A DNA stretch of 64,000 nucleotides, from assembly GCA_020632495.1 (NCBI GenBank), contig JACKFL010000006.1:186001-250000 (forward strand), written 5' to 3'. Made by a program: the position numbers and the translations under genes. Shown in pieces: positions 1-8,419 of the stretch. Origin of the DNA: Candidatus Omnitrophota bacterium. Lineage in GTDB: Bacteria > Omnitrophota > Gorgyraeia > Zapsychrales > Zapsychraceae. The notes under the pieces were generated by a model that was not told where the DNA came from, searched no databases, and worked only from the letters and a program-made list of their open reading frames with translations. How positions within the stretch are numbered: position 1 is the first letter of the stretch; each line of letters begins with the position of its first letter.

Positions 1-861
1 GATATCCCCGCCGGGGACTTGGGCTGCGGCGCCCGTGAAGTCAGTTATCTCTTCGGTCAGTACAAGCGCCTGACCAACAAATTTCAAGGGACGATCACCG
101 GCAAGGGATTGTCGTTCGGCGGTAGCGAGATTCGCACCGAGGCGACCGGTTGGGGAAGCGTCTATTTTGCCCGTGAAATGCTGAGTACCCAGGATGACGG
201 TCTGGAAGGCAAGACCTGCGTCGTGTCGGGATCCGGAAACGTCGCCTTGTACACCGTCGAGAAACTGATCGAATTGGGGGCGAAGGTGGTGACCATCTCG
301 GACCGCAACGGATACATCTACGATAAGGAAGGCATCAACGAAGAACGGCTCAACTTCCTCTTGGATCTCAAACTCAACAAGCGCGGCTCGATCGAGGAGT
401 ACGCCGAAGAGTTTAAGGCTGAATTTCATGCGGCACAGCGGCCGTGGAAGGTCCCCTGCGACCTCGCCTTTCCGAGCGCGACGCAAAATGAACTCGATGA
501 AGAGAGCGCCAAACTGCTGGTCCGTAACGGCTGCCGGCTGGTGAGCGAGGGGGCCAACATGCCCACGACCCTGCAGGGCATCAAAGTCTTCCGCGAGGCC
601 GGAGTGCTGTTCGGTCCGGCCAAGGCGGCCAATGCCGGCGGGGTGGCGATTTCCGGACTGGAAATCACACAGAACGTGATGCGCATGAGCTGGACCCGGG
701 AAAATATCGATAACAAACTGCAGGAAATCATGGGCAAGATCCATGCGCAATGCGTCCGCTACGGTGAGACCGAGAGTGGATATATCGACTATGTCAACGG
801 TGCCAACATCGCCGGGTTCCGTAAGGTTGCCGAGGCGATGCTGGCGTACGGGATAGTCTGA
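1..861 (+). CDS. gdhA: NADP-type glutamate dehydrogenase, C-terminal part (5' end outside window)
   Basis: Reversibly aminates 2-oxoglutarate to glutamate in the cytoplasm, linking carbon and nitrogen metabolism. The frame is open from base 1. The residues before the first internal ATG (DIPAGDLGCGAREVSYLFGQ) match the family core, so the gene begins upstream of the window. Visible family signatures are TGKGLSFGGS followed by RTEATGWGSVYF, the Rossmann nucleotide-binding stretch VSGSGNVALY, and near the end ANAGGVAISGLE. About 286 residues of the usual ~450 are present, so the N-terminal substrate domain with its catalytic Lys is missing. NADP preference is inferred from similarity to hexameric bacterial GdhA, not proven. 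Confidence 0.93.
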   Translation, partial: DIPAGDLGCGAREVSYLFGQYKRLTNKFQGTITGKGLSFGGSEIRTEATGWGSVYFAREMLSTQDDGLEGKTCVVSGSGNVALYTVEKLIELGAKVVTISDRNGYIYDKEGINEERLNFLLDLKLNKRGSIEEYAEEFKAEFHAAQRPWKVPCDLAFPSATQNELDEESAKLLVRNGCRLVSEGANMPTTLQGIKVFREAGVLFGPAKAANAGGVAISGLEITQNVMRMSWTRENIDNKLQEIMGKIHAQCVRYGETESGYIDYVNGANIAGFRKVAEAMLAYGIV

Positions 862-953
862 CCCGCCGGTGACCGGCTGATTCGAATGAGCATCCCGGCG
901 GTAAGCACCTTTTACGAAGACATCCGGTCCGTTGCCCGCGAAGGGAGCATAAA

Positions 954-992
954 GTGATCATCACCCAATTCGAAGAGGAACAGAGGATTTAA
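954..992 (+). CDS. possible 12-codon leader peptide
   Basis: A GTG-initiated reading frame of 12 codons (product MIITQFEEEQRI) is preceded by an AAGGGAG ribosome-binding sequence at 941-947 with 6 nt spacing. It stops 2 nt before the ATG of the membrane protein at 995. The geometry would allow translational coupling, and AGAGG inside its end could serve the next gene. Nothing else supports it as real. It may be chance. Confidence 0.25.
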   Translation: MIITQFEEEQRI

Positions 993-994
993 TC

Positions 995-1621
995 ATGGAC
1001 TCGGAACTGCTCATTCAGATCAAGAAGCTGATCATCGTGGTCGTCGTTTGTCAATTGGCCTTCATGCTGGGCGTACTGGTATACAAACTGCTCAGGCGCC
1101 TGCGGGAGGTCAAGCTGCAAAGGGGATTGCTGGAACGGCTGGCCGCCCAGTTCAGCGGCCACTACGAACCCGGAAAGAAGTTGGGATACCCCCGGGCGAC
1201 CGTCCCGCTTGCCGGGTACGATTTGAACATTTACTACCGTCCCCGTACCCGCTACAAAAACGCCAGCACGATCATCGAGGCCGGCGTGCCCGGGAACAAG
1301 GACCTTGAGTTTTACATTTATACCAAGTCGATGCTCTCGGATGTGGCCAAGGTTTTAGGAATGCAGGATGTCGAGATCGGCCAGCATGTCTTCGATCAGA
1401 AATTTATCGTGAAGACCAACAAGGAACTGGTTATCAAGGATTTCCTGAACCAGGACTTGTGCCGCCACATCCTCGGCCTGCCGATGCGTAATATTTCCAT
1501 GCGCTATGAAAAGGGCCGTTTTGTGCTGGCGGTGCAGCAAATGCTGACCGACGACCGCGACTATCAGCAGCTCGTGGAAGCGGCAAAGCTGCTGATCCCG
1601 GTCTTGGGAGAAAAGGCGTAA
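995..1621 (+). CDS. membrane-anchored protein of unknown function
   Basis: 208 residues, family not recognised. One strongly hydrophobic segment at about residues 13-33 is followed by a basic stretch (KLLRRLREVKLQRG), so the protein is probably anchored in the inner membrane with its N-terminus outside and the ~170-residue remainder in the cytoplasm. The soluble part is mixed alpha/beta with no cysteine cluster or nucleotide-binding motif that I can see. The start has AGAGG upstream. It lies between gdhA and a putative lipoprotein, reading the same way. There is no basis for naming a function. Confidence 0.75.
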   Translation: MDSELLIQIKKLIIVVVVCQLAFMLGVLVYKLLRRLREVKLQRGLLERLAAQFSGHYEPGKKLGYPRATVPLAGYDLNIYYRPRTRYKNASTIIEAGVPGNKDLEFYIYTKSMLSDVAKVLGMQDVEIGQHVFDQKFIVKTNKELVIKDFLNQDLCRHILGLPMRNISMRYEKGRFVLAVQQMLTDDRDYQQLVEAAKLLIPVLGEKA

Positions 1622-1690
1622 CGGGCTGCGGGTTCCTTCCGGCCGTTGCTTCCCCGCCAAATAGTTCTACTAAGAGGCCGGTCCCCGTAC

Positions 1691-1696
1691 TATAAT
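1691..1696 (+). promoter_or_regulatory. -10 box TATAAT giving a near-leaderless transcript
   Basis: A perfect TATAAT ends 12 nt before the ATG at 1708, so transcription would begin about 5 nt before the start codon. No clear -35 hexamer and no Shine-Dalgarno sequence is present. Confidence 0.55.
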
Positions 1697-1707
1697 GGTC
1701 AACTGTT

Positions 1708-2436
1708 ATGCGTACCTGTCTGATTTTCATTTCCTTGTTCATTAGTCTGGTCTGCGGCGGCTGCGACGCGGAGACCCGGACCCGTATGGCCGCCCGGCCG
1801 GATTACCGGATGACCCCCAACCATGTCGTCGAAACTGCCACCGCCACCTCGACCGAGTTTTATCTCAAAATGCAAAAAGGGGACCTGAAGATGGGTGCCG
1901 AGGCGTTGCCGGTGATGGTCAGTCAGCACCGTTACATGTCGCCGGTACGGGCCCCGGTACTCGAGTTTTACGAAGTCGACCAAAAAGCCTACGTGGCGCT
2001 TACCCAGGAAAGCATTCCTTCCATCGGCGTCTTCGGTCAGGGGGACGCGATGAACGCGTGGGATGTTCAACTGAATCCGAAGTTGCCGCTGGACTTGACG
2101 GTTGAGTACGGCAAGGGGCGGGGACAGCTGGATCTCAACGGTATGAATTTGGACCGTTTGCGGATTTACAACCGGGAAGGCCGTCTGGAGATCGATCTGT
2201 CCGCGAAGAAACTGGACCGGGATATCGTCATCTGGATGAACAATCATCACGGTGATATCCAGTTAAAGCTGCCCCCGGACGCCGGGGCTCAAATCACGAC
2301 CATACGCGGCGCCGAGATCGTCGCCGAAAATTTTACCCGCAATAACGCCGTCTTTACCAACGTGAATTACGAGGGGGCGGCGCACCGGATCTTTGTTGAT
2401 GTGCTTTCTCTCTCCGGGAATGTCACGATCCAGTAA
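1708..2436 (+). CDS. exported protein with predicted beta-solenoid/adhesin-like fold, possible lipoprotein
   Basis: 242 residues. The N-terminal signal is MRTCLIFISLFISLVCGGC. The sequence before Cys19 resembles a lipobox but has Cys rather than Leu/Val/Ala at -3, so lipidation is uncertain. The C-terminal half alternates short hydrophobic strands with polar turns (LTVEYGKGRGQLDLNGMNLDRLRI ..., IVIWMNNHHGDIQLKL), like the DUF2154/LiaF-C or toast-rack type of beta domain. That assignment is inference. It is followed 20 nt later by a short-chain dehydrogenase. Promoter geometry suggests it is translated from a leaderless mRNA. Confidence 0.7.
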   Translation: MRTCLIFISLFISLVCGGCDAETRTRMAARPDYRMTPNHVVETATATSTEFYLKMQKGDLKMGAEALPVMVSQHRYMSPVRAPVLEFYEVDQKAYVALTQESIPSIGVFGQGDAMNAWDVQLNPKLPLDLTVEYGKGRGQLDLNGMNLDRLRIYNREGRLEIDLSAKKLDRDIVIWMNNHHGDIQLKLPPDAGAQITTIRGAEIVAENFTRNNAVFTNVNYEGAAHRIFVDVLSLSGNVTIQ

Positions 2437-2456
2437 ATCTGGCAAAGGAACTTTTC

Positions 2457-3245
2457 ATGGCAACAGCCGTCGTCACCGGGGCTTCATCGGGGATCGGGTA
2501 TGAATTCGCCCGTTTGCTGGCCGCGGAGAAGTACGATCTGGTCCTGGTCGCCCGCAATCTCGACCGCCTCAACGACATTCACAAGGAATTGCAAGACCGT
2601 CACGGAATCCGGGTGCTCGTAGTGCCTGCGGATTTGGCCCGGGAAGACGCGGCCCAGGGTGTTTACAATGAGATTCAGTCCCGCGGGATGAGTGTGGACA
2701 TGCTGATCAATAATGCCGGTTTCGGCTATTGTGGCCCCTACATGGAACAATCCTGGGAGAATGAACGGGACATTCTGCAGGTGAATCTCATCAGTCTGGT
2801 CCGGCTGACGCGTTTGGTGCTGCCGGATATGATCGCCCGCGGGCAAGGCTATATCTGCAATGTGGCCTCCACGGCGGCATTCTTTCCGGGACCGCATATG
2901 GCTGTCTATTACGCCGGCAAGGCCTACCTGGTGAGTTACTCACAGGCCCTGCGCAATGAATTGCGCGGCAGCGGGGTGCGGGTCTCAGCGCTGTGTCCCG
3001 GTCCGACGGCCACGAATTTTCAGACGGTAGCCGATGTGGCGCAGACGCGACTTTTTCAGTTGAGCAGCCTGGCCACGGCCAGGGATGTCGCCGAGTACGG
3101 TTACCGCTGTCTGCTAAAGAACAAGGCGGTGGCCATCCCGGGCTGGCAAAACCGGTGCCTGGTTTTCGGCGCGCGATTTTTGCCGCGTGATACCGTCACC
3201 GCGATGGTCCGCTGGATCCAGGGGACCAAAAAGAGAATCTCATGA
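2457..3245 (+). CDS. short-chain dehydrogenase/reductase (SDR), DltE-like
   Basis: 262-residue classical SDR, presumably a cytoplasmic NAD(P)H-dependent oxidoreductase. It has the cofactor motif TGASSGIG near residue 7, the NNAG motif near residue 90, and a catalytic Ser followed by Tyr-x-x-x-Lys within VYYAGKAYLVSY at about 155-160. The C-terminal tail (RWIQGTKKRIS) is typical of the DltE/YqjQ-like branch that acts on lipids or other hydrophobic substrates, but the substrate cannot be read from sequence. The stop codon overlaps the ATG of the next gene (ATGA), so the two are probably co-translated. Confidence 0.88.
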   Translation: MATAVVTGASSGIGYEFARLLAAEKYDLVLVARNLDRLNDIHKELQDRHGIRVLVVPADLAREDAAQGVYNEIQSRGMSVDMLINNAGFGYCGPYMEQSWENERDILQVNLISLVRLTRLVLPDMIARGQGYICNVASTAAFFPGPHMAVYYAGKAYLVSYSQALRNELRGSGVRVSALCPGPTATNFQTVADVAQTRLFQLSSLATARDVAEYGYRCLLKNKAVAIPGWQNRCLVFGARFLPRDTVTAMVRWIQGTKKRIS

Positions 3246-4138
3246 ATGTCTTTCGCAACAGATGTGTCGTGCTGCTGGTGGCGGGGATCCTCGGCCTGCC
3301 GGCTGCCGGTGCGTGGGCGGCAATCAGCGTCGAGACGGACAAGCCTCAGTACACCACCGGTGATAGTGTGGTGGTCACCGTCCGCAATGAATTGACCGAA
3401 CCCGTCTACTACCTGGGGATGTGTTCGCTGAGCGACTGCCTGCAGGTGAACGGGGACTGGGAGTGTGAGGACAGCCTCTGCGACGCCCCGCAGCAGGTCC
3501 TGCTGGCAGGGGAGGAAATGACTTTCCGTATACGGGTCATCGGTTTGATCGTCGGTGATATGAAATACCGTTTTGAATACAAGACAGCCATTCGCGAGCG
3601 CGTGCAGCAGGCGTATTCCAATTCCTTTTTCATCATCAGTACCGGAGAACCGGAGCAGATCACCGTCGGCGAGCAGGTCCGCAAATTCCCGGCAGCGGAC
3701 GGCGCTGCGACCCCGCGGGTGTACCGGCCCAATTCTTCGGGTAAAGGCCGGCGCGACAACACATATGTCGCCCGCAACCTCCGCAATCAGGACGTCCCCA
3801 GCAACCAGGAGATCATCCGTCAACGCAAGCAACAAGACCGCGGTTCCCGTCAGGCCTCGGGATACGGTCTGGCCGAGAAGGAAGTCATCCTGTCGGTCAG
3901 CGGCATGTCCAGCAAGATGCGCCAAAGTCTGGTCAAGATCCTACTCGGTGAATATCCGTTCGTCCGCAGTATGGAGGAAATCGACTTTTCCAAGGGCGTG
4001 GCGCAGTATTTCCTGTCTCTCGACATTAACGTCGACGAATTTGCCGACCGGCTGGAGGCGACGCAGTTTCCCAGCTTCCGCCTGGACCTGATCCGGGTGA
4101 GTCCCAATCACATTGATTGCCGCCTGCGTTTTGAATAA
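3242..4138 (+). CDS. secreted protein with Ig-like N-terminal and unknown C-terminal domain
   Basis: 298 residues with a signal peptide ending near GAWA (residue 26). Residues ~27-125 look like an Ig-like beta sandwich (VETDKPQYTTGDSVVVTVRNE) with four clustered cysteines (MCSLSDC ... WECEDSLCD) that could form disulfides or hold a metal. A low-complexity basic linker with several Arg/Gln follows (~150-205). The last ~85 residues (EVILSVSGMSSKMRQSLVKILLGEYPFV onward) form a separate alpha/beta domain, perhaps related to FlgT/LPP20-type periplasmic domains. No function assigned. Translation is coupled by ATGA overlap with the preceding SDR gene. Confidence 0.72.
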   Translation: MNVFRNRCVVLLVAGILGLPAAGAWAAISVETDKPQYTTGDSVVVTVRNELTEPVYYLGMCSLSDCLQVNGDWECEDSLCDAPQQVLLAGEEMTFRIRVIGLIVGDMKYRFEYKTAIRERVQQAYSNSFFIISTGEPEQITVGEQVRKFPAADGAATPRVYRPNSSGKGRRDNTYVARNLRNQDVPSNQEIIRQRKQQDRGSRQASGYGLAEKEVILSVSGMSSKMRQSLVKILLGEYPFVRSMEEIDFSKGVAQYFLSLDINVDEFADRLEATQFPSFRLDLIRVSPNHIDCRLRFE

Positions 4139-4149
4139 TTCCGCCGGTC

Positions 4150-4725
4150 TTAGCTGGCAGGTACGGGTAAAGGGCCGCGCGCGTAACCGCGCAACGTGAA
4201 CGAGTCGTACAGGACGCGGATGTGACGCGGTGAGTTTTCCACTTCCAGCACATAGTCGATTTCGTATTTCCGGTAGAGGAAGGCGGCGATGTCGTCCAGC
4301 GAATGCGCCTTGGTGCGGATACAGCGGGTGTTATCGAAAATGAAGATGCGGCCGGCGTATTCAAAGACAAGAAACACGTGATGTTCGTCTCCTCGGCGCG
4401 TGCCCAAGACCCGGCCTTCTATGCCGAACAGGGCAATCATCGCTTTGTTCAGGAAGGCCAGATCTTCGCAGTCCCCGCCTTGACGCAGCAGGGTGTCGAG
4501 CGGCCGCGCCCAGTTGTCGCGCTGTCCATCGGGCCGGTAGGTCATGTGCTGTTCGAACCACTTCACGTATTCGGGCAGGGAGTGGATATTTTGCGCCTTG
4601 AGAAAGCGCGCCAACTCCAGGCGTTCCTGTGATGTCCGGGCCGTCGCATCGGAGCCGATGCCGGCCAGGGCCGTGCCCCCCAAAAGAAGGGACAGGGCCA
4701 CGAAAAGACTCGTTGTCCGTCGCAT
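4150..4725 (-). CDS. exported transglutaminase-like cysteine protease (BTLCP type)
   Basis: 191 residues with a signal peptide (LSLLLGGTALA). The bacterial transglutaminase-like Cys-His-Asp triad is readable: Cys in RQGGDCEDLA, His in DEHHVFLVFE, and Asp in IFIFDNT. Such proteins act in the periplasm, sometimes as proteases (LapG-like) and sometimes as catalytically idle scaffolds. The triad here is intact. It is transcribed convergently with the gene ending at 4138 and divergently from the large protein at 5160. A sigma70-like promoter lies at 4854-4881 on this strand, giving a leader of about 120 nt. Confidence 0.82.
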   Translation of the reverse strand: MRRTTSLFVALSLLLGGTALAGIGSDATARTSQERLELARFLKAQNIHSLPEYVKWFEQHMTYRPDGQRDNWARPLDTLLRQGGDCEDLAFLNKAMIALFGIEGRVLGTRRGDEHHVFLVFEYAGRIFIFDNTRCIRTKAHSLDDIAAFLYRKYEIDYVLEVENSPRHIRVLYDSFTLRGYARGPLPVPAS

Positions 4726-4853
4726 GCTGATGATATCCTGGCTGTCGTTTCGTCAAGACCGCTGTCCGGACGGAACCCAGGGGGTCCTGCCGGAACGGTC
4801 CGTAAGTTGTTCGCTCAATCGGGTCGTTCGTCAATTCGCAAAAATGTCCGTAA

Positions 4854-4881
4854 AGTATAAACCATGGCCACCAAATGGCAA
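4854..4881 (-). promoter_or_regulatory. sigma70-type promoter for the transglutaminase-like gene
   Basis: Read on the minus strand: TTGCCA (4881-4876), 16-nt spacer, TATACT (4859-4854). It lies in the 434-bp divergent region 4726-5159, which otherwise holds the opposing promoter at 4985-5013 and no gene. Confidence 0.5.
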
Positions 4882-4984
4882 GGCCGGCTTGGCGGCAAGG
4901 CCAAAAGCTGTTGATAATAAATGATTTGTGATTTGCCGGCCCCGGCGGGTTCCGCGGAAACCGGGAAAGCGCTTGCTTTGGCCC

Positions 4985-5013
4985 TTGACTTGCCACCATA
5001 TGCTGATTATACT
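4985..5013 (+). promoter_or_regulatory. sigma70-type promoter for the Omnitrophota protein
   Basis: TTGACT (4985-4990), 17-nt spacer, TATACT (5008-5013). This is the best match in the divergent region, with a further TATAAT just downstream. It predicts a leader of roughly 140 nt before the ATG at 5160. Confidence 0.6.
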
Positions 5014-5159
5014 TAGACTTATAATCACTGTTCTTACCGAACCATTCCCCAATCACATCACCCTCGCGTGATCGACTTTAGTTCTCCGTCAATATCCAAA
5101 GCAACCGACCTCCCATGAGCCGGGAGGGAATTGCATATCCGAGATCGTACCGGAGAACC

Positions 5160-8024
5160 ATGACTTTAAGACCCTACATATCCCGCATTATGCGCCGCTG
5201 GCGCGGACTGACAAGCCTCGTGACGGCGGTGTGTTTGATTGTGTCCACAGGTCCGGTGTATGGCCTCACCGATGGTGTTATGGCCGACTTGCCGGCCCCG
5301 GGGACGATGCTGGATATCAGTCCGGTCTACCATGCGCCGGTCATCCAGGGCATCACCCTTGACCCTGATAATCCGCTGCAGTTCGATTTTCTCGTTAACC
5401 AGGGGGAGGAGCGTCTGTCCGATGAGGAATTGAGCGCCGAAGCCCGGCGGCTGATCAAATTTTTCCTGACGGCGCTCACCGTGCCGGAAGACAGGCTGTG
5501 GGTCAATCTGTCCCCCTATGAAGCCGACCGTATTATTCCCGCCGAATTCGGACAAACAGATATGGGCCGCGAACTGCTCGCCCAGGATTATCTGCTGAAG
5601 CAGCTGTCCGCATCGATGCTTTATCCGGAAAAAGAATTGGGCCGGACCTTTTGGGAGCGCGTGCAGGCCAAGGCCTTCGCGCGTTTCGGCACCACCGAGA
5701 TTCCGATGAATACCTTCAACAAGGTGTGGATCGTGCCGGACAAGGCGGTCATTCACCGCGACGGCACCACGGTCATGGTCCTGGAAAGCCGGATGAGGGT
5801 GATGCTGGAGGAGGATTACGTGGCCTTAAGCCGGCATGCCCTCGGCAAAGACTTTGTTCCCGAACGGTCCGATATCGTAAGCGGCATTTCGGCGGACGTC
5901 GTACGTGAAGTGCTTATCCCGGAGATCGAGCGGGAGGTCAACGAGGGGCGGAATTTCGCGCGGCTGCGACAAATTTATCAATCGCTTATCCTGGCCGTGT
6001 GGTACAAGCAGCATTTGCGTGACAGTCTGCTGGGACAATTGTACGTCGACCGCGGCAAGACCGGAGGCATTGCGCAGCCGGACGTGCAGGCCAATGAATA
6101 CATATACCGGAAGTACGTTGAGGCCTTTGAGCGCGGTGTTTACAACTACATCCGTGAAGACATCGATCCGTTGACTGACCAACGCATCCCGCGCAAATAT
6201 TTCTCCGGCGGCGTCGATTACGCGCAAATGGCGGCCGCAATCAGCGAACAGGATGATGCCGGGGCCGGGATTCCGGTGTCCGCCCTGCGCCGGGTGCGCG
6301 CCCGCCTGGACGGCCTCGGGGACGGGGCGGAGGCGCTGCGTCAGTTGGCGAAGGGTGAATCCGACGGCGACCAGGCGATCCTGGTCGAGCGGATCCTGCC
6401 GGAAAGTGATGTCTCCTACCTGCGCGAATTATGGCGGCGGTTGGTGGAGCAGAGTGATACAGTGGATGCGGAAACGGGCAGTGATATCGAGTACGTGCTC
6501 AACGGCCGGGCCGAAGAGGGGACGCAATGGTTTGCCGTAGTCGGGAACTGGATGCGCATGCTGGACAGGGCGGAAGAGATCCTTGATACCTTCGCTCCCA
6601 ACCGTCCGATCGACTTGGACAGCCCGTCGAACATGTTTCAACTTTCTCTGGAGAAGATGCTCTACGGCTTTGCCCGCGTTTTCAGCGACGATCACAAGGG
6701 GATTATGATCGTCCGTGTCCGGCAGTACGCCCAGGATAAATACCGGTTTGATACCTTCCTGCTGGACCGCAGCGGCGATTTCTTCGTCAACGGAGAAACC
6801 GGGAGTAACGTGCCTATAGACCACGTGTTGGCGACGCAATTTACCTCCCGGCAGAGTCCCGATTTTGATGAGGCCCTGGCCTCAGCTGTTTGGGCAACGG
6901 ATCGCTTTTCGGTCCTGAGCGTACGCCCCAACGGGGCGGATATCAGCGACGCCCGCTACTGGGAATCCCTGCATTATCGCAAGCCCGCAGTCGAGCTGGG
7001 CGAAAGACGTTTTCGCCGCCCGCCGGTCAAGCAAGGGACCGCGATCGTCATGACCACTTTTATCCGCCGGGATGAGTACGGTCATCTCAAACGGGATGAT
7101 AACGTCACTGATTCCGCGGCGCTGGCCGAGGAGGAGCAACCGTTCAGCCAGGGAATCCTGCAGATCGCCGGCTGGCTCGGCAATGCTGTCCGCCGGAAAC
7201 GCGCGGATGAACCGCTGGTGCTCGTCCTGCACGGACGGCACGGAGCTGGCAAGACGGTGACCAAAGACCTGATTGTCGGGGCCCTGGAGGAGTTCGGCTA
7301 CCGGCTGGACCCGTTGCGGCGCAAAAACGGTTCCAAGACGATCCACCGTTACAATGCCTGGCGCGCCGAAGACCACCTGGAGGAGGCGTGGGCCAATAAC
7401 TTTGACGGCCACACCGGGATCATTATTGTCGAGACCGTGGAAAAACCGGTGCCCGAGGAGTGGCGCAAGAAAGACAATTTACTGTTCGTTCATCTGCGGG
7501 CCGCGGAAGACCGTCGCCGCGCCCGGATTGAGGCCAAGGGCGTCGAGTGGGCGGGTCAACTCGAAATCAAGGCGCGGCATGAAAGCTGGACGTCCCTCGG
7601 CACATTCGCGCACCGGGTCCTGATCGAGAATTCGGGGACCGACATCAATAAAGTCTTCAACGGCACGATGAAGTTCCAGACCGTCTTCGAACGCACGCAG
7701 CGCGACAATGCCGTCATGGTCACCGCCGCCCCGTCGGCGAAGCAAGTCGTATCCGACGCCGATGCGGTGGGGGGGATCGATTTGAATCCCGCCAATTTGG
7801 AGCTGGAGACGCGGGGCGATGCGGACGAACTGCACTTCTCGGTCAATCCGTCCCTGCTCAGGGATATGAGCGTGGACGGTTTTGTTCCCGTCATCCTCAA
7901 TATCTCCCCGGTGAACAGCCTGCCGCTCCTGCTGGGGAGTGATCCGGGCTCCGCGACCAGTCCCGACCCCGACGCGGTTTCGGCCGAACCGCCCGCCATT
8001 TCCGCCAAAATATCACGCCGATAA
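5160..8024 (+). CDS. large Omnitrophota-specific exported protein with an embedded P-loop
   Basis: 954 residues. ATG 5160 is chosen over an in-frame ATG at 5115 because GGAG (5152-5155) sits 4 nt upstream and the signal/anchor (MTLRPYISRIMRRW then LVTAVCLIVST) then starts cleanly. Residues ~40-380 carry the conserved Omnitrophota block (LDISPVYHAPVIQG, SPYEADRIIP, TFNKVWIVPDKAV, LEEDYVALSRHA). The end carries GGIDLNPANLELE and ILNISPVNSLPLLLG. Between them, at about residue 690, is a Walker A-like GRHGAGKT followed by a kinase-like segment. A nucleotide-binding fold in a protein with an export signal is odd. Function is unknown. It may be inner-membrane anchored rather than secreted. Monocistronic from the promoter at 4985. 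Confidence 0.85.
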   Translation: MTLRPYISRIMRRWRGLTSLVTAVCLIVSTGPVYGLTDGVMADLPAPGTMLDISPVYHAPVIQGITLDPDNPLQFDFLVNQGEERLSDEELSAEARRLIKFFLTALTVPEDRLWVNLSPYEADRIIPAEFGQTDMGRELLAQDYLLKQLSASMLYPEKELGRTFWERVQAKAFARFGTTEIPMNTFNKVWIVPDKAVIHRDGTTVMVLESRMRVMLEEDYVALSRHALGKDFVPERSDIVSGISADVVREVLIPEIEREVNEGRNFARLRQIYQSLILAVWYKQHLRDSLLGQLYVDRGKTGGIAQPDVQANEYIYRKYVEAFERGVYNYIREDIDPLTDQRIPRKYFSGGVDYAQMAAAISEQDDAGAGIPVSALRRVRARLDGLGDGAEALRQLAKGESDGDQAILVERILPESDVSYLRELWRRLVEQSDTVDAETGSDIEYVLNGRAEEGTQWFAVVGNWMRMLDRAEEILDTFAPNRPIDLDSPSNMFQLSLEKMLYGFARVFSDDHKGIMIVRVRQYAQDKYRFDTFLLDRSGDFFVNGETGSNVPIDHVLATQFTSRQSPDFDEALASAVWATDRFSVLSVRPNGADISDARYWESLHYRKPAVELGERRFRRPPVKQGTAIVMTTFIRRDEYGHLKRDDNVTDSAALAEEEQPFSQGILQIAGWLGNAVRRKRADEPLVLVLHGRHGAGKTVTKDLIVGALEEFGYRLDPLRRKNGSKTIHRYNAWRAEDHLEEAWANNFDGHTGIIIVETVEKPVPEEWRKKDNLLFVHLRAAEDRRRARIEAKGVEWAGQLEIKARHESWTSLGTFAHRVLIENSGTDINKVFNGTMKFQTVFERTQRDNAVMVTAAPSAKQVVSDADAVGGIDLNPANLELETRGDADELHFSVNPSLLRDMSVDGFVPVILNISPVNSLPLLLGSDPGSATSPDPDAVSAEPPAISAKISRR

Positions 8025-8035
8025 AGTTTTATTTG

Positions 8036-8044
8036 TGATAGAAT
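8036..8044 (+). promoter_or_regulatory. extended -10 promoter (TGA-TAGAAT)
   Basis: TAGAAT at 8039-8044 is preceded by TG one base earlier, the extended -10 arrangement. It resembles the element at 10371-10379 (both read TTTGTGATA then AAT-like). It would drive the lipoprotein gene at 8086 with a ~35-nt leader. Confidence 0.45.
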
Positions 8045-8085
8045 CGCAGTAAGTCCTCGACTGAACCCCTCAAGGAGTGTCCCGT

Positions 8086-8382
8086 ATGCGCATACTGCAG
8101 ATCATACTGATTGTTTCGCTGGTCTCGGGTTGCGTCAGCGCCTACACCGGTGTCGGTTCGCGGGCTTGGCATGACGCACGGCTGACTGAACTGCGCGAGG
8201 CACTGACCGCCGGGGACATCAGCATGGAGAAGTATCTGGAGTTAAAAAACGAAGCCGACAAGATTCGTCTGGAATACACCACGGAACGGTCCCGGGATCT
8301 GTACATCTCGCAAGGGTTTTACCGTCCGCATTTTGGAATCGGCGTCGGTTATCATCCGTATTGCACGGGACATTGCCCTTAA
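8086..8382 (+). CDS. small lipoprotein of unknown function
   Basis: 98 residues. ATG 8086 is preferred over GTG 8077 because AAGGAG (8072-8077) is then correctly spaced. The signal MRILQIILIVSLVSGC has a good lipobox (LVSGC), so the protein should be lipidated at Cys16. The mature part has a charged helical middle (ELREALTAGDISMEKYLELKNEA, SHOCT-like in pattern) and a Gly/His/Tyr-rich tail with two cysteines (YHPYCTGHC). First gene of a five-gene unit running to 10326. Family not recognised. Confidence 0.75.
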   Translation: MRILQIILIVSLVSGCVSAYTGVGSRAWHDARLTELREALTAGDISMEKYLELKNEADKIRLEYTTERSRDLYISQGFYRPHFGIGVGYHPYCTGHCP

Positions 8383-8419
8383 CCCGCCGGGAAACCGGTG
8401 ACCCGTTCCACTTTCCCGT

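Noticed and set aside
863..900. CCGCCGG ... CCGGCGG stem as gdhA terminator
   Set aside because: Seven-bp stem with a 24-nt loop and no T-tract. Too weak to call.
5115..5159. Longer start for the Omnitrophota protein (MSREGIAYPRSYRRT extension)
   Set aside because: No ribosome-binding sequence upstream, and the extension would push the signal/anchor inward. ATG 5160 has GGAG at the right distance.
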